Source of the DNA: Betaproteobacteria bacterium
GTDB taxonomy: Bacteria > Pseudomonadota > Gammaproteobacteria > Burkholderiales > Casimicrobiaceae
NCBI GenBank assembly: GCA_016716425.1
Contig: JADJWJ010000006.1
Coordinates: 1-64,000, forward strand
DNA: 64,000 nt
Direction of reading: 5' to 3'
Made by a program: the position numbers and the translations under genes. This document shows, in pieces, positions 1-9,932 of this stretch. The notes under the pieces are model-generated. The model was not told the DNA's origin. It made no database searches and was given only the letters and a program-made list of their open reading frames with translations. Positions within the stretch are counted from its first letter, which is position 1. Every line of letters begins with the position of its first letter.

Positions 1-1157
1 GGCTGATCGCGAACGCCAACGGGCTGGGCGCCAACCAGGCACGCGGGCTGGGCGAAGGGTGGGCGGACTTCCACGCGCTGCTGCTGCTCGCCAAGGAGTC
101 CGACCGCGCGCTGCCCGGCAACGCGAACTTCGAGGCGGCGTATCCGGTGAACGCCTACCCGCTGGGCGGCCCCGACTTCGCGCCCGACGCGCTCAACCAG
201 GCGTACTACTACGGCGTCCGCCGCTATCCGTACTCGCGCGACATGGCGAAGAACCCGCTGACGTTCCGCCATATCACGGATGGCGTCGCGCTGCCCGCGT
301 CGCCGCCGTCGAGCCCGCGCGTCTCGAGCGCCAACTCCGAGGTGCACAACACCGGCGAGGTCTGGGCTGCGATGCTGTGGGAGTGCTATTCCAACCTGCT
401 CCTCGCCGCGCCGCGCCTGACCTTCGCCGAGGCGCAGGACCGGATGAAGCGCTACCTCGTCGCCGGCTACAAGATGACGCCGACCGAACCCTCGTTCACC
501 AGTGCGCGCGACGCGCTGCTGGCGGTCATGCAGGCGCAGGACCCGCTCGACGCCGAAGCGTGCATGCAGGGTTTCGCCAAGCGCGGCGCCGGCGCAGGCG
601 CCGTCGCGCCCAACGTGTACTCCGAGGACAACGCCGGCGTCGTCGAGAGCTACAAGGTCAAGCTGGAGGCAGGCACGGTCGTGCCCGCGGTCGAGTACTA
701 CCACGCGGCGTTCGACCACTACTTCGTTACCAGCATCGCCGACGAGATCGCGAAGCTCGACAACGGCACCTTCGTCGGCTGGGCGCGCACCGGCGAGTCG
801 TTCAACGTGTACGCGACCGCGCAGAACGGAACGAGCGACGTGTGCCGCTTCTTCAGTACGGCCTTCGGCGCGAAGAGCTCGCATTTCTACACGCCGGACG
901 CCGCCGAGTGCGCGACGGTGAAGCAGAACCCGGACTGGCTGTTCGAGGCCGCCGTCTTCAATGCGCGGACGCCGGAAGCGATCGGCACCTGCCCGTCCGG
1001 CTTCGCGCCGGTCTACCGCCTCTACAACAACGGTCAGGGTGGCGCGCCGAATCACCGCTACACGACGAGCCTCCCGACTCGGGCGCAGATGCTGGCCAGC
1101 GGCTGGATCCCGGAAGGCTACGGGACGCTGGGCGTGGTCATGTGCGCGCCGGCATGA
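1..1157 (+). CDS. M36 (fungalysin-type) metallopeptidase, 3' part, with DUF5648 tail
   Basis: The gene runs in from the left edge; frame 3 is open from the first bases to the TGA at 1155-1157. The visible part begins just after the catalytic HExxH helix expected for M36. It holds the third-ligand segment GEGWADF, the rest of the peptidase domain, and a C-terminal DUF5648 domain (repeats around YYHAAFDHYF, SSHFYTPD and NHRYTTSLPTR). It is closely similar along its whole length to the 3' half of the next gene, so the two are tandem paralogues. The protein is expected to be secreted, because the paralogue has a signal peptide. The family is clear; the substrate is unknown. Confidence 0.85.
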   Translation, partial: LIANANGLGANQARGLGEGWADFHALLLLAKESDRALPGNANFEAAYPVNAYPLGGPDFAPDALNQAYYYGVRRYPYSRDMAKNPLTFRHITDGVALPASPPSSPRVSSANSEVHNTGEVWAAMLWECYSNLLLAAPRLTFAEAQDRMKRYLVAGYKMTPTEPSFTSARDALLAVMQAQDPLDAEACMQGFAKRGAGAGAVAPNVYSEDNAGVVESYKVKLEAGTVVPAVEYYHAAFDHYFVTSIADEIAKLDNGTFVGWARTGESFNVYATAQNGTSDVCRFFSTAFGAKSSHFYTPDAAECATVKQNPDWLFEAAVFNARTPEAIGTCPSGFAPVYRLYNNGQGGAPNHRYTTSLPTRAQMLASGWIPEGYGTLGVVMCAPA

Positions 1158-1209
1158 TCGACGCGCTCGGCTGGCCGCGACGGGCCGCCGGCAACGAGGG
1201 GAGCACCGC

Positions 1210-4200
1210 ATGAACTTACGCACCGCGACCGTGCACGCCGTCATCGCAGCTTTCGCGCTGGCGATCGCGACGGTCTCCGCGTCCGCCCGGACGCTCGCGC
1301 CGATCGACGCCGCCGCGGCGCTGCCGGAGACCGCGGGGGCCGCGCCGGAGGCAAACGCCGCCGCAACGCCCGCGGGCGTGGACCGCGTGCAACTGGACGC
1401 GCGCCATGGCGTGCCGACGTTCCTGTGGGGCGCGGCGGCGGTGGCGCAGAGCGCCGGGCCGGCGCCGAAGGCGGAACTCGACGCCGAGACGGCGGCGCGC
1501 GGCCACCTGCGCGAGCTTGCGGGCACGTACCGGACCACCGCCGCCAGAGATCGACGCGTTGCCCGTGGCCAACGTCCAGCGGATGGACAATGGCACCGCG
1601 CTCGTGCGCTTCACCGGCGCGGTCGACGGCATCGAGGTGTTCCGCGAGGGCTTCAACGTGCTGGTCGCGCGCGACGGCGCGCTGGTCGCGATCGGCGGCT
1701 TCGCGATGGGCGCGCCCGCGTCCCACCGCAAGAGCGCGCAGGACGCGCCGCTCACCGCCGCGAACGCCGCGGCGGCCGCGCTCGCAGACTTCGGCTTCGC
1801 CGCCGACGTCGCGGCCCGGTTCGCGCGGTCCGCCGCCGACGGCGGCTACGAGCGGCTCGCGCTGCCGACGGAGACCGTCGGCAGCGACGGCGCCTCGCTC
1901 GCGGACGCGGCGCGTGCGAAGCGCGTCTGGTTCCGGCTCGCCGACGCCCTGGTGCCGGCGTACTACGTCGAGGTGCGCGTGCGCGACGGGCAGGACCACC
2001 GGCGCGTCGACCACTACGCGTACGTCGTGTCCGCCGCCGACGGCACGCTGCTGTTCCGCAAGAGCCAGGTCGCGCATGCCGCGTACGGCTACCGCGTGTT
2101 CGCCGAAGCGCAGGCGCCCTACCTGCCGTTGCCGAACCCCTCCGGCCGCAACGGCTTTCCGCATCCGACCGGCACGCCGAACGGCTATCAGGGTCCGACC
2201 GTGGCGCCCAACCTCGTCACGCTGGAGAACCTGCCCTTCTCGCGCAACGACCCTTGGCTGCCGCCGGGCGCGACGAAGACCTCCGGCAACAACGTCGAGG
2301 TGTACGCGGATCTCGTGGCGCCGGAACTGCTCGGACCCGTCGACCCCAACGAGTGCACGCTCGCCGCGCCGGTGAACGGCGACCTGCACGCATGCACCAG
2401 CGGCCCCAACGCGTTCGATCACGCGGTCGACCTGGCGCAGGACCCGCAGGCCAGCCGCGCGCAGATCATGGCGGGGCTGACGCACCTCTTCTACGTGATC
2501 AACTGGCTGCACGACTGGTACTACGACGCCGGCTTCGACGAGGCGTCCGGCAACGCGCAGACCAGCAACTACGGCCGCGGCGGCCTTGCCAACGACAACA
2601 TCGTCGCCGTCGCCCACGACTACACGGACGTCGGCAACGCGTACATGTCCACGCCCGCCGACGGGCAGCACCCGGAGATGCACAACTTCCTGTGGCCGAC
2701 CGAGGCCACGCTGTCCAAGGTGCTCTCACCCGCGGCGATCGCCGGCACCAAGCAGTTCGGCCCGGCCGACTTCGGCGCGCAGGGCTTCGACCTGACCGCG
2801 CCGGTCGTGCTGGCGCAGGACGCCGCCGATGCGACCGGCCCCTCTACTTCCGACGGCTGCACGGCGTTCGCCAACGCACCCGCCGTCGCGGGAAAGCTCG
2901 CGCTGATCGACCGCGGTACCTGCACGTTCGCGGTGAAGGCGAAGAACGCGCAGAACGCGGGCGCCGCCGCCGTCGTGATCGCCAACAACGCGCCGGGCAG
3001 CCTGTCGATGACCGGCGACGACGCGACGATCACGATTCCGGTGATCTCGGTCACGCTCGCGGATGGCACGGCGATCAAGGCACAGCTCGCCGCGGCGGCG
3101 GCCGTGACGATGCGCATCGCGCAGAACCTCGGGATCTGGCGCGACGGTGCGCTCGACACGCTGGTGGTCTCGCACGAGTGGGGCCACTACATCAGCGGCC
3201 GCCTCGTCGGCAACGCCAACGGCCTCAACGCGCAGCAGGCCTACAGCCTGGGCGAGGGCTGGGCCGACTTCCACCAGATGCTGCTGCTGGTGAAGGACGC
3301 CGACCGCTCGCTGCCGGGCAACGCGGGGTTCACCGGCACGTACGCGAGCAACACGTACCTGCTGGGCGGCCCGGACTTCGCGCCCGACGCCGTCAACAAC
3401 GCCTACTACTACGGCGACCGGCGCTACCCGTACTCGCGCGACATGACGAAGAACCCGCTGACGTTCCGGCACATCGCCAACGGCGCGGCGCTGCCGCCGG
3501 CGCCGCCGCCGTCGTTCCTGTACTCGGCGCCGGACAACGCGGAGGAGCACAACGCCGGCGAGATCTGGGGCGCCGTGCTGTGGGAGTGCTACTCGAACCT
3601 GCTGAACGACTCCGGCCGGCTCTCGTTCGGTCAGGCGCAGGACCGGATGAAGCGCTACCTCGTCGGCGGCTACAAGATGACGCCGAGCGACCCGACGTTC
3701 GTGACCGCGCGCGACGCGCTGCTCGCGTTCGTCAAGGCGCAGGATGCGCAGGACCACGACCTGTGCCTGCACGGCTTCGCCAAGCGCGGGCTGGGGCTGG
3801 GCGCGGTCGCGCCCGGGCCGTTTTCGCAGACGAACGCCGGCGTGGTCGAGAGCTACAAGTCGGTGAAGCCGGCCGGCGGCACGACGCGGGTGGCCGTCGA
3901 GTACTACCACGCCGGCTTCGACCACTACTTCGTCACCGACATCCCCGACGAGATCGCGAAACTCGACAACGGCACGTTCGCGGGCTGGGCGCGCACCGGG
4001 CAATCGTTTCCGGTGTACGTCGGGCTCCCGGCCGGCATCGCAGGCGTGTGCCGCTTCTTCAGCACCGCGTTCGGCCTCAAGAGCTCGCACTTCTACACGC
4101 CGGACCCGAACGAGTGCGTGACCGTGAAGCAGAACGGCGACTGGCAGTTCGAGGCGACGGTGTTCGGCGTGCTGGCACCGGGTCCGGCGGGCGACTGCCC

Positions 4201-4363
4201 CGCCGGCTCGAATCCGATCTACCGCATGTACAACAACGGGCAGGGCGGTTCGCCCAATCACCGGTACACGACGAGCCTCGCCATCCGGACGCAGATGCTC
4301 GCGGCAGGCTGGATACCGGAGGGCTACGGGCCGATCGGCGTCATCATGTGCGCGCCGGCGTAG
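1210..4363 (+). CDS. Secreted M36 metallopeptidase with PA and DUF5648 domains; apparent 1-nt frameshift
   Basis: ATG 1210 follows a GAGGGGAG ribosome site and opens a signal peptide (hydrophobic AVIAAFALAIATVSASA). The reading frame breaks near 1546: frame 1 gives ...YRTTAA, then frame 2 continues EIDALPVANV to 4363. One extra base (A1546) explains it, either a sequencing error or a real mutation. Domain order: FTP/PepSY-like propeptide, M36 catalytic domain, an inserted protease-associated (PA) domain at about 2800-3110, zinc motif HEWGH at 3173-3187, third ligand in GEGWADF, then a C-terminal DUF5648 domain. Repaired length is about 1,050 residues. It lies 52 nt after a tandem paralogue. 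It should be an extracellular zinc endopeptidase activated by removal of the propeptide. Confidence 0.85.
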
Positions 4364-4423
4364 GGTCGAGTCGCCGGAACGCAGTTCCGCAACCGGCGTC
4401 CGGCAGCGCGGGATCCCCTCGGC

Positions 4424-4451
4424 CGTCATCCCCGCGAAGGCGGGGATCCAG
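4424..4451. repeat. Extragenic palindrome (CCCCGC-GAAG-GCGGGG family)
   Basis: A short inverted repeat, CCCCGCGAAGGCGGGG with flanking CGTCAT...ATCCAG, lies between the convergent M36 peptidase and cupin genes. The same core recurs near 11.0, 20.4, 25.6, 34.3, 36.1, 51.6 and 54.0 kb, always between genes. It may also act as a bidirectional terminator for the two convergent genes, but there is no U tract. Confidence 0.7.
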
Positions 4452-4518
4452 CGCGCCCGGAGCCTGGCTCGGTTTCCCCGCGGATCGCGCGGTGGCGCGT
4501 GAAGGGCGCGCAGGCGCC

Positions 4519-5754
4519 TCAGCACCGCAGCGCGGGGAACCAGAGCAAGCGCACGAACTGCGCCTGCACGCACAGCTCGAGCACCTGCTTCACGGCGGCG
4601 AACGGCTGGTCCGGGAACGCCGCTGCGAGATCGCCGGCGGCGAAGGCGGCCTCGCGTGCCTCGATCCAGCGCAGCAAAGACACGCCGCCCGGCGTCATCT
4701 CGACCCCGCGAACGGTACGCCCGAGCCTGCGGGTGACGGCGGCGACGAACTTGACCAGCACCGCGCCGCCGGCACCCGGCGCGCCGATCTCGACCCGCGT
4801 GTGCGGCGCGCGCAGGAACCGGCTCGCGGGCGAGACGGTTTGCGGGCGGAGCCCGACCAGCGTGCGCGCACCCAGCACGTCGTCGGGCGAGAGGCGGCGC
4901 ATCACTTCGGGCAGCGCACCCAGCAGCTCCGCGACCTGCGCCCGCGTCTGCGCGTCGCGCGCGTCGTCGCCGAAGCCGCAGACGAGCGGCCGCCGCCAGC
5001 GCGGGTCCTGCAGCAGCAGGAAGCGCAGCTGATCGAGCACGCAGCGCATTGCGTTGTGCGCATCGGCAAGCAGGCTCACGGACAACGAGCCCTCGCCCTC
5101 GGTGTGGTGCCACGTGCCCCGCGGCAGGAACAGGACGGATCCCGGCTTCATCTCGGCCACTTCGAAGCGCGCCTTCGCCGGGTCGGGAAAGCCGTCGCCC
5201 GCCATCGCGTACAGTTCGTCGAACGGCGCGGTACCGGGGATGTACTGGCCGTACGTGTTGCCGGGCACCGCGGGTTCGGTCGAGTAGTGGAAGCGCTTGC
5301 TTCCCGCGAGCTGCACGGAGATGAGGTCGCTGTTGTCGAAGTGGCAAACGAGGCCGTCGTCGCCGGACGAGGCGAACGCGATCATCACCATCGTGTTCGA
5401 GAGCAGCCCGAGCTCCCGTTCCAGCTGGCGCAGGAACGGCTGCGCGTCGGGCAGGACGTTGGCGAGCCCCACGAAGTTGACGGTGAGGCCCATGTCCAGC
5501 AGTCCCACGGCGTCGCCGCCCTGCTGCAGAAACACCAGGCGGTCGCTGTGGCCGTGCGTGAAGCGCAACGGGCCCTGGTAGCGCTGCGCGAGTTCGGTCG
5601 CGCTCGCGAGCATCGGATGGCGCAGCGTCGCCGGCAGCCGCTCGCGCGGCCCGTGCACCTGCAACGGACGCGCTGGCCAGTAATCCCGGAGAAACCACTG
5701 CGCCGGGTGCGGCGCGAACAGCGCACTCAGCAGCGGATGGGTCGACTCCGGCAT
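4519..5754 (-). CDS. Cupin/JmjC-type 2-oxoglutarate Fe(II) oxygenase (ribosomal-protein hydroxylase-like)
   Basis: This 411-residue protein belongs to the Cupin_4/JmjC-like group that includes the ribosomal oxygenase RoxA (YcfD) of E. coli, which hydroxylates an arginine of L16. The Fe(II) ligands are visible as HFD (His138, Asp140) and the distal His of RGTWHH (216/217). I chose ATG 5754 because a GGGGGAGG ribosome site lies just upstream; the open frame runs further up but is not protein-like. It is slightly longer than RoxA (373 residues), mostly at the C-terminal winged-helix end. A cytoplasmic role in ribosome or peptide hydroxylation is family-based inference; the substrate cannot be read from the sequence. 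Confidence 0.8.
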   Translation of the reverse strand: MPESTHPLLSALFAPHPAQWFLRDYWPARPLQVHGPRERLPATLRHPMLASATELAQRYQGPLRFTHGHSDRLVFLQQGGDAVGLLDMGLTVNFVGLANVLPDAQPFLRQLERELGLLSNTMVMIAFASSGDDGLVCHFDNSDLISVQLAGSKRFHYSTEPAVPGNTYGQYIPGTAPFDELYAMAGDGFPDPAKARFEVAEMKPGSVLFLPRGTWHHTEGEGSLSVSLLADAHNAMRCVLDQLRFLLLQDPRWRRPLVCGFGDDARDAQTRAQVAELLGALPEVMRRLSPDDVLGARTLVGLRPQTVSPASRFLRAPHTRVEIGAPGAGGAVLVKFVAAVTRRLGRTVRGVEMTPGGVSLLRWIEAREAAFAAGDLAAAFPDQPFAAVKQVLELCVQAQFVRLLWFPALRC

Positions 5755-6122
5755 CGCGAGAACCTCCCCCGGGCCGTGGTTGCGCGCATTCTGGCCCGGA
5801 GCGGGATGCGATGCAAACGCACGCCGCCGCCGTAGCGCACCTCGCCCCGCGCAACGGGAAGCAGCCCGCGGGCGAGGGCTCCCCACGGCGGTGCCGACGC
5901 CGGCGGGTGGCCCCGGCGGTTTTCCTGCGTGCCGGCTCCGGCGTCGGAGCGGGCGCACCGGTCCTTCGCCCGCGCGGCCGCCTCGGTGGGGGGGGGGGGG
6001 GGGCGCTGGGGATGCTCCCGGGGGTCGATGTTTCGACAGCCTGTTAAGGTCCCGTTAAGCGGCCGTCCCTACATTGCGTCGTGCGGGCCCCGGTGCGGGC
6101 CTCTTCCTCCGAGGAGTGCACG
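5755..6122. other. Intergenic region between divergent cupin and degQ genes, with poly-G tract
   Basis: This 368-bp gap holds no convincing gene. A run of about 14 G residues lies near 5989-6003; it resembles the homopolymers of the corrupted stretch at 57.5-60.5 kb and may be a sequencing artefact. Two GTTAAG direct repeats (about 6042-6059) and a TACATT box (about 6070) precede degQ by some 50 bp and are plausible promoter parts. Confidence 0.4.
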
Positions 6123-7583
6123 ATGCAACTTTCGAAAGTCACGTACGCGCTGGTCGCCGCCGGCCTGATCGGCGGTGTCGCGACGTTCTATCACCAGCTG
6201 GACGGCTCGCCGGTCGGCGCCGCGATCGCGGCCACGCAGCCGTCGACGCTGCCCGCCGTTGCGCCGTCCGCCGCGGCGAACCTGCCGGACTTCACGGCGC
6301 TGGTCGACCGCGTCGGGCCGGCCGTCGTCAACATCAGCGTCGTCCACGGCAAGGGCAAGGGCGGCCTCGACCTCGAGGACCTCGACGAGGACAGCCCGTA
6401 CTACGAGTTCTTCAAGCGCTTCGGCGGCGTGCCGAACGGGGGGGGCATGCGCCCGCAGCCGCCGGCGCAGGGCATGGGCTCCGGCTTCGTCGTGAGCCCG
6501 GACGGCTACATCGTCACCAACGCGCACGTCGTCGACGGCGCGTCCGAGGTGACGGTGAAGCTCACCGACCGCCGCGAGTTCACCGCGAAGGTCGTCGGCG
6601 CCGACAAGCGCACCGACATCGCACTCATCAAGATCGATGCCAAGGGCCTGCCCGCGCTCGACCTCGCCGCCAAGCCGGCGGTCAAGCGCGGCGAATGGGT
6701 CGTCGCGATCGGCTCGCCGTTCGGGTTCGAGAACAGCGTGTCGGCCGGCGTGGTCAGCGGCCTGCACCGCGCGCTGCCGAACGGCCAGATGGTGCCGTTC
6801 ATCCAGACCGACGTCGCGGTCAACCCGGGCAATTCGGGCGGCCCGCTGCTCAACGCGGCCGGGCAGGTGGTCGGCGTGAACGCGCAGATCTACAGCCGCT
6901 CCGGCGGCTACATGGGCCTGTCGTTCGCGATTCCCGCGGAGGTCGCCGCCAAGGTCGCCGACCAGCTCAAGACGCACGGCAAGGTGCAGCACGGCCGCCT
7001 GGGCATCGGCATCCAGGCGCTCGACCAGACGCTCGCGCAGAGCTTCGGCCTCACCGACGCCAACGGCGCGCTCGTCGGCACCGTCGAGCGTGAGAGTCCC
7101 GCTGCGAAGGCCGGCTTCAAGTCAGGCGACGTGATCCGCAAGATCGATGGCGCGGCGGTCACCGACAGCACCGACGTGACCAGCCGCATCGGCAACACGG
7201 CGCCCGGCACGGCGATCAAGATCGAGGTCTGGCGCGACGGCAAGCCGGTGGAACTCACCGCGACGGTCGGCACGCTCGACGACGGCAAGGTCGCGAAGGC
7301 CGGCGAGGCCGACGAGCCGAAGGGCAAGCTCGGCGTGGCGGTGCGCCCGCTCACACCGGACGAGCAGAAGGCCGGCGGCAAGTCCGGGCTCGTCGTCGAG
7401 CGTGCAGGCGGCGCGGCAGCGAAGGCCGGCGTGCAGCCGGGCGACGTGATCGTCGGCGTGGGCTCGACCAAGGTGACGACGGTCGACGAACTGCGCGCGC
7501 AGGTCGACAAGTCCGGCAAGACGGTCGCGCTGCTGATCGAACGCCAGGGACGCCAGATCTACGTGCCGGTGAAGGTCGGCTGA
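6123..7583 (+). CDS. degQ: Do-family periplasmic serine endopeptidase (DegQ/MucD type)
   Basis: A 486-residue HtrA-family protease that degrades or refolds damaged periplasmic proteins. The N-terminus (MQLSKVTYALVAAGLIGGVA) is a signal sequence or anchor. The catalytic triad is His135 (TNAHVV), Asp165 (RTDIAL) and Ser238 (GNSGGPL). Two PDZ domains follow, starting at about residues 290 and 400, each with a recognisable G(D)VI substrate-binding loop. ATG 6123 has a GAGGAG ribosome site 6 nt upstream. A strong intrinsic terminator follows, so the gene is probably monocistronic. Length and architecture are normal. DegP, DegQ and MucD cannot be told apart on this evidence. Confidence 0.93.
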   Translation: MQLSKVTYALVAAGLIGGVATFYHQLDGSPVGAAIAATQPSTLPAVAPSAAANLPDFTALVDRVGPAVVNISVVHGKGKGGLDLEDLDEDSPYYEFFKRFGGVPNGGGMRPQPPAQGMGSGFVVSPDGYIVTNAHVVDGASEVTVKLTDRREFTAKVVGADKRTDIALIKIDAKGLPALDLAAKPAVKRGEWVVAIGSPFGFENSVSAGVVSGLHRALPNGQMVPFIQTDVAVNPGNSGGPLLNAAGQVVGVNAQIYSRSGGYMGLSFAIPAEVAAKVADQLKTHGKVQHGRLGIGIQALDQTLAQSFGLTDANGALVGTVERESPAAKAGFKSGDVIRKIDGAAVTDSTDVTSRIGNTAPGTAIKIEVWRDGKPVELTATVGTLDDGKVAKAGEADEPKGKLGVAVRPLTPDEQKAGGKSGLVVERAGGAAAKAGVQPGDVIVGVGSTKVTTVDELRAQVDKSGKTVALLIERQGRQIYVPVKVG

Positions 7584-7642
7584 CGGTTCCGGCCGTTGCG
7601 CGCGGCGCCCAGCGACCTGTCGCAAACCAGCGCGCGTGGCCG

Positions 7643-7676
7643 AAGGCCGCGGGAGGATCCCGCGGCCTTCTTTTTT
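7643..7676 (+). terminator. Rho-independent terminator of degQ
   Basis: AAGGCCGCGGGAG / ATCCCGCGGCCTT forms a GC-rich stem of about 11 bp followed by TTTTTT at 7671-7676, 60 nt after the degQ stop. Just beyond it (about 7697-7735) is one copy of another common dispersed motif, GTCATCCCGAC...GAGGGATC. Confidence 0.9.
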
Positions 7677-7798
7677 GACGCCGATCGCCTTTTCCGGCGT
7701 CATCCCGACGAGCAAACGCGAGGAGGGATCTCGTCCGCCACCGGCCCGGCAGGGTCCCGATGAGCGCAACGCGGCGGAATCTGCACCCGGCGTCCCGC

Positions 7799-7804
7799 TA
7801 TAAT
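7799..7804 (+). promoter_or_regulatory. Sigma-70 -10 box upstream of the lipid A deacylase gene
   Basis: A perfect TATAAT in the context CCCGCTATAATCCGCGCGCC lies 57 bp before the chosen GTG start. The same context (GCTATAAT or GCTACAAT followed by CGCGCC) occurs upstream of other genes in the window. No good -35 box is visible. Confidence 0.6.
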
Positions 7805-7861
7805 CCGCGCGCCACGCTCCGCCGGAGCGTGATCGCACGCAACGCTCGTGGAGGCGGCACG

Positions 7862-8419
7862 GTGTCAACCTGCTGGAAGGCCATGGTCCGTGCGGTCGCC
7901 GCGACCGCGCTGTGCGCGCTTCCGCTCGGCGCGGTGGCCGCCGACAGCGCGAGCTTCGACGTATCGCCGGGCTACGGCGACGACGTCGAAATCCTCGCGT
8001 TCATGGTCACCTTCGATCGCGCACGGCCGCTGCTCGAGCGGGCGACGTGGCGGCTCACCGCGCAGTACGAGTTCGGCGTCACCGTTTTTCACGGCACGCG
8101 CACCGACATCGGCGGCTACCGGACGATCGCCGGGTTCGGCGCGACGCCGGTCCTGCGCGCCGAGTGGCCGGCGCAGCGCTGGCCGGTGTTCGTCGAAGTG
8201 GGGCTGGGCGCAATGCTGATCACCCACACGAAGCTGCAGCTCGACCACCAGTTCAGCACGGCGTTACAGTTCGACCAGGTGCTCGGCGCCGGCACGCGCT
8301 TCGGCGACCGCAACCAGTACGAGCTCGGCCTCCGTCTCCAGCACATGTCGAACGCCAATATCAAGAGCCCGAACAATGGCCTCACCTGGGGCGCGCTGCG
8401 CTTCGCGTGGAAGTTCTGA
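7862..8419 (+). CDS. pagL: PagL-like lipid A 3-O-deacylase (acyloxyacyl hydrolase), outer membrane
   Basis: The protein has a signal peptide (AVAATALCALPLGAVAA) and then a beta-barrel of alternating aromatic and polar strands ending in phenylalanine (FAWKF), as outer-membrane proteins do. Near the C-terminus is HMSNANIKSPNNG, matching the HxSN signature with the catalytic His and Ser of PagL, which removes the 3-O-acyl chain of lipid A. The glutamate that completes the PagL triad about 12 residues after Ser is not obvious (a threonine lies there). GTG 7862 is preferred for the GGAGG seven bases upstream; ATG 7883 is the alternative. About 185 residues, normal for the family. Confidence 0.75.
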   Translation: MSTCWKAMVRAVAATALCALPLGAVAADSASFDVSPGYGDDVEILAFMVTFDRARPLLERATWRLTAQYEFGVTVFHGTRTDIGGYRTIAGFGATPVLRAEWPAQRWPVFVEVGLGAMLITHTKLQLDHQFSTALQFDQVLGAGTRFGDRNQYELGLRLQHMSNANIKSPNNGLTWGALRFAWKF

Positions 8420-8484
8420 CCGCGGCCCGGCGGCGCGGCTGGTGAAGTAGCGCGACCGGCAGGTGGTCCCGGCCCCCCCCGGTG

Positions 8485-8605
8485 TCAATGCGCGGAGCGC
8501 AGCGACGAGGGATCCGCTTGCACGCTCGCGCGTGATGTTTCAGCAACTGCGGATCCCTCCCTGCGGTCGGGATGACATCGAGAAGCAGGTGTCGGGATGA
8601 CACCG
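8485..8605. repeat. Dispersed inverted repeat between convergent genes
   Basis: GAGGGATCCGC (8507-8517) and GCGGATCCCTC (8549-8559) form an inverted repeat, followed by two GTCGGGATGACA copies. A related single copy occurs after degQ. It lies between convergent genes, is non-coding, and could serve as a terminator. Confidence 0.6.
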
Positions 8606-8639
8606 GGACGCGGGTGTTGGCGTGGAAGTCGGCAGTCGG

Positions 8640-9815
8640 CTAGTGCCGCAGCGCGTCGATCCCGCGCGAGATGCCCGACAGCGTCAGCGGAAACATCCGC
8701 GGCCCCAGCTTCTGCAGGATGATCTGCGTGGAACGCGTGTACTCCCACGCGCGTTCGGGCTCCGGGTTCCACCACGCGACGCGGCGGAAGTGCTCGAAGA
8801 TGCGCGTCAGCCAGACGATGCCCGGCTCGTCGTTCGTGTACTCGACGCTGCCGCCGCGCTCGACGAGCTCGTACGGGCTCATCGCCGCGTCGCCGACGAA
8901 GATCGCCTTCCAGTCGGGGCCGTAGGTGTGGACGAGGTCGAGGGTGGCGAACCGCTCGTTGCGGCGGCGGTGGTTGTCGCGCCACACGTAGTCGTAGACG
9001 CAGTTGTGGAAGTAGAAGTACTCGAGGTGGCGGAACTCGGCCTTCGCGGCCGAGAACAGTTCCTCGCAGACGCGCACGTGCGGGTCCATCGAGCCGCCGA
9101 TGTCGAGGAACAGCAGCACCTTGACGCGGTTGCGCCGCTCCGGCTGGAGCTTCAAGTCGAGCCAGCCGGCGTTGCGCGCCGTGCCCTCGATCGTGCCGGG
9201 CAGGTCGAGCTCCTCCGGCACGCCCTCGCGCGCGAAGCGGCGCAGCCGGCGCAATGCGACCTTGATGTTGCGCGTGTTGAGCTCGACGTCGCCGTCGAGG
9301 TTGCGGAACGTACGCTCGTCCCAGACCTTGACCGCGCTCTTCGAGCCGCCGCCGTCCTGGCCGATGCGGATGCCTTCCGGGTTGTAGCCGTAGGCGCCGA
9401 ACGGGCTGGTACCGCCGGTACCGATCCACTTCGAGCCACCCTGGTGCCGTCCGCGCTGCTCCTCGAGCCGCTTCTTCAGCGTCTCCATCAGCTTGTCCCA
9501 GCCACCGAGCGACTCGACGAGCTTCCTGTCCTCGTCGGTGAGGTAGCGCTGGAACTCCTTCTTCAGCCACGCCTCGGGAATCTCGGCGCGGATGTCGAAG
9601 ATGGCGTCCACGCCCTTGAAGTACGAGCCGAACGCCAGGTCGAAGCGGTCGAAGTGCTGCTCGTCCTTGACGAAGCACGCGCGGGAAAGCACGTAGAAGT
9701 CGTCGAGCGACAGCGACACGACGCGCTTCTCCAGCGCTTCGAGCAGCGTCAGGAGCTCGCGCGTCGACACCGGCAGCTTGTGCGCCTTCAAGTGCAGGAA
9801 GAAACCGGTCAGCAT
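8640..9815 (-). CDS. VWA domain-containing protein (CoxE-like), MoxR partner
   Basis: A 391-residue cytoplasmic protein with a C-terminal von Willebrand A domain. The metal-binding MIDAS motif DIGGS is at residues 238-242, after a helical N-terminal region that is partly charged and glycine-rich (about 120-160). Proteins of this type work with MoxR-family AAA+ ATPases as chaperone-like assembly or metal-insertion factors; a MoxR gene lies 2.6 kb away on the same strand. ATG 9815 begins MLTGFFLHLK; the open frame extends upstream only as antisense of panE. There is no strong ribosome site. The client protein is unknown. Confidence 0.8.
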   Translation of the reverse strand: MLTGFFLHLKAHKLPVSTRELLTLLEALEKRVVSLSLDDFYVLSRACFVKDEQHFDRFDLAFGSYFKGVDAIFDIRAEIPEAWLKKEFQRYLTDEDRKLVESLGGWDKLMETLKKRLEEQRGRHQGGSKWIGTGGTSPFGAYGYNPEGIRIGQDGGGSKSAVKVWDERTFRNLDGDVELNTRNIKVALRRLRRFAREGVPEELDLPGTIEGTARNAGWLDLKLQPERRNRVKVLLFLDIGGSMDPHVRVCEELFSAAKAEFRHLEYFYFHNCVYDYVWRDNHRRRNERFATLDLVHTYGPDWKAIFVGDAAMSPYELVERGGSVEYTNDEPGIVWLTRIFEHFRRVAWWNPEPERAWEYTRSTQIILQKLGPRMFPLTLSGISRGIDALRH

Positions 9816-9932
9816 GGCGGGAAGTTTACCCGCGGGCGCCGGCCGTGCGGCGCCTTCGCCTATATTGGCGACTGGCGGGCACGCATGCGTCGTGGCCGCC
9901 TCGGGCATCGTCACGGTCACGGAGAGCACGCG

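Noticed and set aside
961..5835. Very long plus-strand open frame across the peptidase and cupin genes
   Set aside because: Arginine/alanine-rich shadow of real genes in 70% G+C DNA; only its part at 1210-1545 is real (peptidase N-terminus).
2726..5854. Minus-strand 1,042-codon frame
   Set aside because: Antisense of the M36 peptidase and an alternate frame of the cupin gene; low-complexity composition, no domain.
5989..6003. Poly-G run considered as a G-quadruplex regulator of degQ
   Set aside because: An uninterrupted homopolymer like those of the corrupted region is more simply a sequencing artefact.
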